From Candidatus Vogelbacteria bacterium (GTDB lineage Bacteria; Patescibacteriota; Minisyncoccia; Phycocordibacterales; XYD1-FULL-46-19): a stretch of 5,026 nt of DNA. Made by a program: the position numbers and the translations under genes. Of this stretch, positions 1 through 4,077 are shown one piece after another. Where the stretch lies: assembly GCA_903825615.1 (NCBI GenBank), contig CAIKBK010000074.1, positions 1 to 5,026 of the forward strand. The letters run 5' to 3'. Position 1 is the stretch's first letter; each line of letters begins with the position of its first letter. A model generated the notes under the pieces. It was not told where the DNA came from. It searched no databases and saw only the letters and a list, made by a program, of their open reading frames with translations.

Positions 1-1000
1 GGAAGTGGGTGATGAAAACGAAGTCTGAATTCTTTTCCTTCTTGGCCCACTCGCAAATTAGTCGCTCGTGTTCTGGCTCCATATCTTTCTCGCCAATTGC
101 CTTAATCTTAAATTCTTTTTCAAGAATTTCTTGAGCTTCAAGCAAGCTTAGGATTGGGAAATGCTCAGGCAAAAGTGGCTTCTCAGTACCAAATTCGGCA
201 AAGACCTTCGGGTGCTTCTCGGCGACAGCCTCAACAGTGTCCTTGATTGTTTGTTCGAGAACGGCCATAACATCGAGATGATTTTTGATAAAGCCCATTT
301 CGAAGTCCATCTGGGTAATCTCACTCAAATGTCTAGTGGTGGCGGATTTCTCGGCGCGGAAGACCTTAGCCGTCGTAAAGGAACGTTCGAAAACGCCAAC
401 CATAACCTGCTTGTAAAATTGAGGGCTAGTTGCCAAGAAAGCCTTCTGGTCGTAGAAATAATCCACAGTGAAGGCAGCTGATCCGCCTTCGGCATCACCA
501 CCAACTAAGACTGGTGATTCGAATTCGATAAAGTCTTGTTTTCGTAGCGACTCACGATAAGACTCAAGAATGGTAGCTTGGACCTTGAAGATGCTGGTCC
601 CCCGCTTGGTGCGCATTGTCAGAGGAAGATAATCAAGATAAGTATCGAGATTAAGTTCACCATCTTTATCGAAGGGAAGTTCTTTGGCTTCACCTAAGAT
701 TTCAATTTCTTTAACTTCAATTTCGATATCACCATTTTCTTGATCGGCCTTAATCATTTTGTCGGGACGCTTATTGACAGCGCCGGTCACACGAATTACC
801 CACTCAGGGCGTAATTTTTGCGCTACCTCTTGCGCAGTCGTATAGTTTGGTAAAACTACCATCTGTACCTTACTTGAAGCATCACGCAAATCAATGAAGA
901 TCAATTTGCCATGATCACGACGCACGTCGACCCACCCGGCAATACTTACCTCCTCGCCAATATGCTTGCTCAACTCACTTATTTTAATTCTATTGATCAT
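1..1000 (-). CDS. aspS: Aspartyl-tRNA synthetase, probably non-discriminating (aspartate--tRNA(Asn/Asp) ligase); C-terminal part beyond the left edge
   Basis: Cytoplasmic class IIb aminoacyl-tRNA synthetase that attaches Asp to tRNA-Asp and probably also to tRNA-Asn. The first 333 codons are visible; the frame is open to position 1. Residues 1 to about 105 are the OB-fold anticodon-binding domain, with GWVDVRRDHGKLIFIDLRD at 22-40. The catalytic core follows: the motif 1 region around 145-165, the Asp-pocket signature SPQFYKQ at 192-198, motif 2 FRAEKSATTRHL at 214-225, and FVFITHF just before the edge. Between motif 2 and the edge there is no GAD insertion of standard bacterial AspRS, so the core is archaeal-like. 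SPQFYKQ favours AspRS over AsnRS. In bacterial AspRS enzymes, His in RRDHG (here His30) is associated with relaxed tRNA-Asn recognition, against Leu in E. coli; that inference is moderate. The ATG at 998-1000 opens the conserved domain; there is no Shine-Dalgarno, only an A/T-rich leader. A T-box riboswitch lies directly upstream. Confidence 0.95.
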   Translation of the reverse strand, partial: MINRIKISELSKHIGEEVSIAGWVDVRRDHGKLIFIDLRDASSKVQMVVLPNYTTAQEVAQKLRPEWVIRVTGAVNKRPDKMIKADQENGDIEIEVKEIEILGEAKELPFDKDGELNLDTYLDYLPLTMRTKRGTSIFKVQATILESYRESLRKQDFIEFESPVLVGGDAEGGSAAFTVDYFYDQKAFLATSPQFYKQVMVGVFERSFTTAKVFRAEKSATTRHLSEITQMDFEMGFIKNHLDVMAVLEQTIKDTVEAVAEKHPKVFAEFGTEKPLLPEHFPILSLLEAQEILEKEFKIKAIGEKDMEPEHERLICEWAKKEKNSDFVFITHF

Positions 1001-1053
1001 AATTATTTTTAATTATTAACTACCCTACTTCACTAAAGTTTCGAAGGGCAAAG

Positions 1054-1100
1054 AAAAACGCCCCTCCAAATTCATTATTGCTAATAAATTCGCAGGGGCG
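1054..1100 (-). terminator. Regulated intrinsic terminator of the aspS T-box
   Basis: Hairpin with arms CGCCCCUGCG (1100-1091) and UGGAGGGGCG (1068-1059), continued by AAUUUAUUA (1090-1082) and UAAUGAAUU (1077-1069), closed by a GCAA tetraloop (1081-1078). It gives about 18 pairs with one G-G mismatch and is followed by UUUUU at 1058-1054. Its 5' arm includes CCGC/CCCU bases needed by the antiterminator, so the two folds are mutually exclusive. It lies 53 nt before the aspS start, as expected for transcription attenuation. Confidence 0.92.
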
Positions 1101-1130
1101 GTTTTTCCGCGGTGCCACCCTGATTTATTA

Positions 1131-1176
1131 CTCTTTCTAACCTCACCTCCCCGGTTGTTAATCGGATCATTAGCTT
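1131..1176 (-). promoter_or_regulatory. Candidate ultrashort Stem I with Asn specifier (AAC) in its terminal loop
   Basis: Proposed specifier hairpin of the T-box. C1173-A1170 pair with U1140-G1137, with a possible U1169-G1141 wobble. An internal asymmetric region contains GA on the 5' side and UGA on the 3' side, resembling the kink-turn/GA motif at the base of T-box Stem I. Above it C1165-G1163 pair with C1153-G1151, leaving the nine-base loop AUUAACAAC. The loop offers AAC at 1159-1157, followed by a purine as usual for specifiers, and AAC again at 1156-1154. The pairing is by eye; its stability is modest. Confidence 0.55.
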
Positions 1177-1182
1177 GATTGA

Positions 1183-1210
1183 ATAATAACATTTTATAAC
1201 TAAAAGACAA
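1183..1210 (-). promoter_or_regulatory. Candidate sigma-70-type promoter of the T-box/aspS unit
   Basis: A -35-like TTGTCT (1210-1205, 4 of 6 consensus) and a -10-like TATTAT (1188-1183, 5 of 6 consensus) are separated by 16 nt. Transcription would begin near A1176/A1175, immediately before the CUAA arm of the candidate Stem I. The -35 box lies at the start of the U-tract of the preceding terminator. An alternative -10, TATAAA at 1198-1193, has no convincing -35 box. The call rests on consensus matching and position only. Confidence 0.45.
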
Positions 1211-1233
1211 CAGCCCCACCGAAGCAGGGCTGT
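1201..1233 (-). terminator. Intrinsic terminator after the orphan gene
   Basis: Ten-pair hairpin (1233-1210) with arms ACAGCCCUGC and GUGGGGCUGU closed by a UUCG tetraloop; two of the pairs are G-U. It is followed by UUGUCUUUUA (1210-1201), a fairly U-rich tract. It begins 13 nt after the TAA of the orphan gene at 1247-1717. It would insulate the T-box leader from upstream readthrough. Read on the plus strand it lacks a following U-tract. Confidence 0.8.
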
Positions 1234-1246
1234 GCAAACTCGAAAC

Positions 1247-1717
1247 TTAACAACGGGCTGGCCAACTCACAAGGACCAGGGGTCCAACACGTACCTTAGG
1301 AGTTGATGTCTGGAGAGTGTCCCGATTCTTTTTCCTCCTTTTCTTTTCCCTTCTCCAAAAGGTCTTCTTCTTTGCCTTCAATGGCACCTCACCCCCTTTT
1401 CTGGTGACTGGGTGTCTTGATGAGTAGGCAACGACGACAGACTTTGGTTGTTGTCTTGCCTTGTCAATCAGTCTTATCACTACAGCAGAACATTCAAGTT
1501 CCACTTCACGCACCAACTGATCGTGGGCCTCCCAGCCATATTTTAGGGCAAAATTCCATTTCATTTGGATCAGTCTCTTTGTCGGCAATGACCTTCCTTT
1601 GAGCCAAAACCTCATCTCCCAATCTTTCAAACAGCGCTTTAGCTTCCTTTCATCGACAGCGTGGTTATAGGTCTCGATTTCTTCAAGTGACTCCCACTCC
1701 GATAACGCTACAGCCAT
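1247..1717 (-). CDS. Unrecognised 156-residue Trp-rich protein with strongly basic C-terminal region
   Basis: I do not recognise a family. From the ATG at 1715-1717 the protein has 156 residues. Residues about 1-90 are charged and look helical, with regularly scattered Trp (SEW, KDW, RFW, MKW, YGW). The region near 110-130 is dominated by Lys and Arg (KAKKKTFWRREKKRRKKNRD), suggesting nucleic-acid or membrane contact, and the last 25 residues are Pro/Val-rich. No signal peptide or transmembrane helix is evident. This start is preferred because a purine-rich AAGGAAAGG lies a few bases upstream; an in-frame TTG at 1757-1759 would add 14 residues without such a site. Arg codons are mostly AGA/AGG, whereas trpS uses CGN, so the gene may be recently acquired, or the frame may not be fully coding. 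A strong terminator 13 nt after the stop supports a real transcription unit. Confidence in coding is moderate. Confidence 0.6.
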   Translation of the reverse strand: MAVALSEWESLEEIETYNHAVDERKLKRCLKDWEMRFWLKGRSLPTKRLIQMKWNFALKYGWEAHDQLVREVELECSAVVIRLIDKARQQPKSVVVAYSSRHPVTRKGGEVPLKAKKKTFWRREKKRRKKNRDTLQTSTPKVRVGPLVLVSWPARC

Positions 1718-1790
1718 AGAGCCCTTTCCTTCTTCTTCGGTTAGTTTCCACCACTCCAAAACTCAAAGAACCAAAACACCTTCAACTTTT

Positions 1791-1819
1791 AGTCTAAACC
1801 CTCCCAAAAATCTTTGCAA
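1791..1819 (-). promoter_or_regulatory. Weak candidate promoter before the orphan gene
   Basis: The 114-nt gap between the SMR gene and the orphan start contains TTGCAA (1819-1814) and TAGACT (1796-1791) with a 17-nt spacer, each matching 4 of 6 sigma-70 consensus bases. It would start transcription near 1784, about 67 nt before the preferred ATG. The gap holds no other structure I can support; the match could be chance. Confidence 0.25.
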
Positions 1820-1831
1820 CTTGACTATGGC

Positions 1832-2152
1832 CTATTCCCAAAAAATCAAAACAAGAGAGACAATACCCACTAGTACTCCGATAATTTGCACGGCAGTCAT
1901 TTTTTCTTGGTACCAAATCAAACCCAAGAGTGAAGCGGTGATGGCGGTAGAGACTGAGAAAATTACAGCCCCCCGAGCCAAACCAGAACCGCTTTTAAGG
2001 GCAAGCAACCAAAAGCTGTTAGCAATCAAATATGAAGCCAGAGCGCCGAACGCTAAATACCAAAGATGAGTCTTTAAAGACCATTCTTTGGCCAAGATAT
2101 CAGCAATTACCTCAAAGATAATTAATAGCGATAAAGGAAAGATCCAAAACAT
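1832..2152 (-). CDS. Small four-helix membrane transporter, SMR-like branch of the DMT superfamily
   Basis: A 106-residue inner-membrane protein, the usual length for small multidrug resistance (EmrE/Gdx/SugE-type) proteins, which work as antiparallel dimers exchanging protons for cationic or guanidinium-type substrates. Four hydrophobic segments are visible at about 2-20, 30-52, 57-80 and 86-105. Glu14 sits in FEVIADILAK, the position of the essential proton/substrate-binding Glu of EmrE (AEVIGTTLMK). Helix 2 ends SFWLLAL, close to the EmrE SFWLLAQ signature, and helix 4 has the small-residue pattern IIGVLVGIVSLVLI. The EmrE Trp63 position appears to be Phe, so substrate class is uncertain; lipid or metabolite transport by a short EamA-type half-unit is an alternative. 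The ATG lies 2 nt beyond the stop of the upstream TPR-like gene, implying coupled translation. It ends with TAG. Confidence 0.8.
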   Translation of the reverse strand: MFWIFPLSLLIIFEVIADILAKEWSLKTHLWYLAFGALASYLIANSFWLLALKSGSGLARGAVIFSVSTAITASLLGLIWYQEKMTAVQIIGVLVGIVSLVLIFWE

Positions 2153-2154
2153 TT

Positions 2155-2514
2155 TTATTGTGCCAACTTGTCTAATTCAGACTGGCAATAGGCTATTTGT
2201 TCGCTCAGATCTAATTTTAAATTGGGGCTATCGTGTCTTTGTTGGGCAATCATTAAGCTCTCTTCGAAAGAGTCTTGAGCTTGTTCTATCAAACCGGCAT
2301 CTCTGAAGATTTCGGCCTGAGTCATCTGGAGTTGTAGGAACGCGATGTCTTGTTGACTGGTTCTGTCTAAAGCGTCTTCCTCTTGATTTAGAAACTCTAC
2401 GAGCAAGGAAAAATCTTCTGGATTAACCTTCAAGCCTTCTACTACCTGTTCTGGCGTAACTTTAATTTTTTCTTGCTGGTCTTGTGCTGGACCGAAACCG
2501 TCTTCCATTCCCAT
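2155..2514 (-). CDS. Small acidic helical protein with one TPR-like repeat, function unknown
   Basis: A 119-residue soluble protein without signal peptide or transmembrane segment. The first 20 residues are Gly/Gln-rich and probably disordered. Residues about 20-50 form acidic helices. Residues 64-91 (QAEIFRDAGLIEQAQDSFEESLMIAQQ) follow the TPR spacing of small and aromatic residues (A, G, A, F, A), and a last helix covers about 100-118. A single TPR-like hairpin usually points to a protein-interaction role, but no partner is indicated. It begins 26 nt after trpS across an all-A/T spacer and is followed 2 nt later by the SMR gene, so co-transcription is likely. The ATG at 2512-2514 is used; a second ATG two codons later is possible, and neither has a Shine-Dalgarno sequence. 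The protein is taken as real because it fits exactly between conserved genes. Confidence 0.75.
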   Translation of the reverse strand: MGMEDGFGPAQDQQEKIKVTPEQVVEGLKVNPEDFSLLVEFLNQEEDALDRTSQQDIAFLQLQMTQAEIFRDAGLIEQAQDSFEESLMIAQQRHDSPNLKLDLSEQIAYCQSELDKLAQ

Positions 2515-2540
2515 ATATTTATTTTTTAAATTATTAATTT

Positions 2541-3524
2541 TTATAAATCAATCCCGACTTTAGCGCGGACATCGGTCATTTTGAGTTTAGCGCGATTCTT
2601 GGCGAGCTTGGCACCATTTTTGAGAATTTGGAGAACTTGGTCTGGGTTCTTGGCAATCTCGGCTCGTTTCTCGCGAAGCGGAGCGAGATATTTATCAATA
2701 TTCTCTGCTAAGAGGTCCTTAGACTCCTTATAACCAATCCCCCCTTCAACATAGCGCTTCTTTATCTCGGCTAATTGGTCGGTCGGGGTGAAGAGTTTGT
2801 GCAAGGCAAAGACATTACACTCCTCGGGATTTTTGGGCTCCTCCACGCCCTTAGAATCAGTTTTAATTGTCATTACCAAGCGTTTGATCTCATCAGTTTC
2901 GGCAAAGAGTGGGATGGTATTGTCGTAGCTCTTGCTCATCTTTTGACCATCAAGGCCAACCACGGTTTTGACGCCTTCTAAGATAAGAGGCTCAGGCAAT
3001 TTAAAAGTATCACCATAATTATAATTAAATTTCTCGGCCGTATCGCGGGCGATCTCAACATGTTGTTTCTGGTCAGCCCCGACCGGTACGACATCGGCAT
3101 CATAAAGCAAAATATCAGCTGCCATCAGGATGGGATAATCAAAGAGGCCGACATTTACCTCTTTACTCTTGGCCTCAGCATCCTTGAAGGCGTGGGCACG
3201 GGCGAGATAAGGCATCATTGTTAGACAATTAAAGATCCAAGTGAGATCAGTGTGCTCAGAGACATCAGATTGTTTATAAAAAATAACTTTTTCAGGGTCA
3301 AGACCAATAGCCAGGTAATCAATAGCGAGATCCAAGGTATCTTGTTTGAGTTGTTTGGCATCACGGGCGGTTGTGAGGGCGTGCAGATCAGCGATGAAAA
3401 TGAGTGACTCGTATTGGTCTTGAAGCTCAACAAATTGCTTCATCGCACCAAAATAATTACCGATATGTGGTCGGCCGGTCGGCTTAACGCCTGATAATAA
3501 GATTTTTTTATTATTTTCTGCCAT
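2541..3524 (-). CDS. trpS: Tryptophanyl-tRNA synthetase
   Basis: Class Ic synthetase that charges tRNA-Trp in the cytoplasm using ATP; it acts as a homodimer. The protein has 327 residues, normal for bacterial TrpRS. The Rossmann fold begins with ILLSGVKPTGRPHIGNYFGAM: PTG at 15-17 and the HIGH-class motif HIGN at 20-23. The segment YPILMAADILLYDADVVPVGADQKQHVE (130-157) contains the conserved Trp-pocket Asp and the GADQ motif, and KMSKS is at 195-199. The C-terminal helical anticodon-binding region ends in KVGIDL. The ATG at 3522-3524 places PTG at the usual distance from the N terminus; no Shine-Dalgarno is seen. It lies 47 nt after the Gre-like gene. Unlike aspS, it has no T-box in its short upstream gap. 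Arg codons are of the CGN type. Confidence 0.98.
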   Translation of the reverse strand: MAENNKKILLSGVKPTGRPHIGNYFGAMKQFVELQDQYESLIFIADLHALTTARDAKQLKQDTLDLAIDYLAIGLDPEKVIFYKQSDVSEHTDLTWIFNCLTMMPYLARAHAFKDAEAKSKEVNVGLFDYPILMAADILLYDADVVPVGADQKQHVEIARDTAEKFNYNYGDTFKLPEPLILEGVKTVVGLDGQKMSKSYDNTIPLFAETDEIKRLVMTIKTDSKGVEEPKNPEECNVFALHKLFTPTDQLAEIKKRYVEGGIGYKESKDLLAENIDKYLAPLREKRAEIAKNPDQVLQILKNGAKLAKNRAKLKMTDVRAKVGIDL

Positions 3525-3571
3525 GGCTTAATGTTAACAGAAAAGAACCTTTTGGTGAAGCCTGCCGAAAG

Positions 3572-4060
3572 TTAGGCAACTGACAGAATCCTTAACTCTT
3601 TTGTTTTGGTTCCAGTAGCCAAAGAAAACTTATCCCCAACCTTTTTTTGTTTTAGGGCTGTAGCCATTGGTGAGTCACTGCTTAAAAGGGTGTAGGTTTT
3701 ATCATCGGATTGGACCTCTATTCCACCTAAACCCTCGCAGGGAATAAGCATATAGTTCGAAACTTTGCCGTCAGTCTCAATCTCAACAACCGAACCGTAT
3801 CCGATCTCCTTATTTTCTTGGGCTGGCAAATTTTCTAAGAATTTTTCTAATTCGTAAAGCGCTTCTGTGAATTTATTAATAATAGCGCCCTGATTTTGGG
3901 CTAGGATGGCGAATTGGTAGCGACTGGTATCACTATGAGATTCCATCGCGCTGGGAGCCTCGTTAACATCTCTTTGAGTAGCGTTTAGGATCTCTTCGTT
4001 TTGTTTAATTTTAGATCTCAGGACTTCTATCCCCGCTTTAATGATGGCGTCTTTTTCCAT
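3572..4060 (-). CDS. GreA/GreB-like transcription elongation factor with divergent N-terminal coiled coil
   Basis: A 162-residue protein, the size of GreA/GreB, which bind the RNA polymerase secondary channel and stimulate transcript cleavage in backtracked complexes. The C-terminal domain is recognisable: GYGSVVEIETDG at 87-98 and SSDSPMATALKQKKVGDKFSL at 127-147, the usual SP..AL..KKVGD pattern of the FKBP-like fold. The N-terminal half (about 1-78) is predicted coiled coil, but its hairpin tip reads APSAMESHSDTSRYQF instead of the GreA GDLxENAEY type. The catalytic Asp/Glu pair is therefore not in canonical spacing, although Glu40 and Asp44 are candidates. It may act as a cleavage factor, an inhibitor of the Gfh/Rnk type, or a lineage-specific regulator. 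It starts 17 nt after the histidine-kinase stop, so co-transcription is plausible. I give no gene symbol because the GreA role is not secure. Confidence 0.85.
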   Translation of the reverse strand: MEKDAIIKAGIEVLRSKIKQNEEILNATQRDVNEAPSAMESHSDTSRYQFAILAQNQGAIINKFTEALYELEKFLENLPAQENKEIGYGSVVEIETDGKVSNYMLIPCEGLGGIEVQSDDKTYTLLSSDSPMATALKQKKVGDKFSLATGTKTKELRILSVA

Positions 4061-4077
4061 AAAGTGAATTTCTTAAC

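Larger units (their letters stand above)
1052..1176 (-). promoter_or_regulatory. T-box riboswitch leader of aspS, ultrashort form, probably sensing tRNA-Asn
   Basis: RNA element that binds uncharged tRNA and allows transcription into aspS. Seen directly: the T-box sequence AGGGUGGCACCGCGG at 1121-1107 (minus strand). It folds into the standard antiterminator: helix A1 AGGG (1121-1118) with CCCU (1097-1094), a 7-nt bulge UGGCACC (1117-1111), helix A2 GCGG (1110-1107) with CCGC (1101-1098), and an AAAAA loop. The 3' strand of the antiterminator is also the 5' strand of the following terminator, the expected switch. Bulge bases UGGC would pair with a tRNA 3' end GCCA, fitting G73 of tRNA-Asn or tRNA-Asp. 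Upstream is only a small hairpin (about 1173-1137): basal CUAA/UUAG, possible GA-type kink residues at 1168-1167 and 1144-1143, then CCG/CGG closing a loop AUUAACAAC. AAC is an Asn codon. No room exists for a long Stem I, Stem II or Stem III unless transcription begins upstream of the terminator at 1201-1233. The T-box is near certain; specificity and 5' end are inference. Confidence 0.92.

Noticed and set aside
161..481. 106-codon open frame on the plus strand
   Set aside because: It is antisense to the strongly conserved aspS catalytic core and matches no recognisable protein.
1025..1237. 70-codon open frame on the minus strand
   Set aside because: It covers the T-box leader and both terminators; the base pattern is explained by RNA structure.
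1272..1284. GGACC/GGTCC inverted repeat near the end of the orphan gene
   Set aside because: A five-base stem with a three-base loop inside an open frame, without U-tract or partner, is plausibly chance.
1417..1602. 61-codon open frame on the plus strand
   Set aside because: It is antisense to the orphan gene, with no start signal or recognisable domain.
1821..2306. Plus-strand open frames opposite the SMR and TPR-like genes
   Set aside because: The minus-strand products have recognisable membrane topology and helical patterns; the plus frames do not.
3525..3571. Possible hairpin (UGCC/GGCA) between the Gre-like gene and trpS
   Set aside because: The four-base stem has no directly following U-tract, too weak to call a terminator or a trpS riboswitch; no T-box consensus is present.
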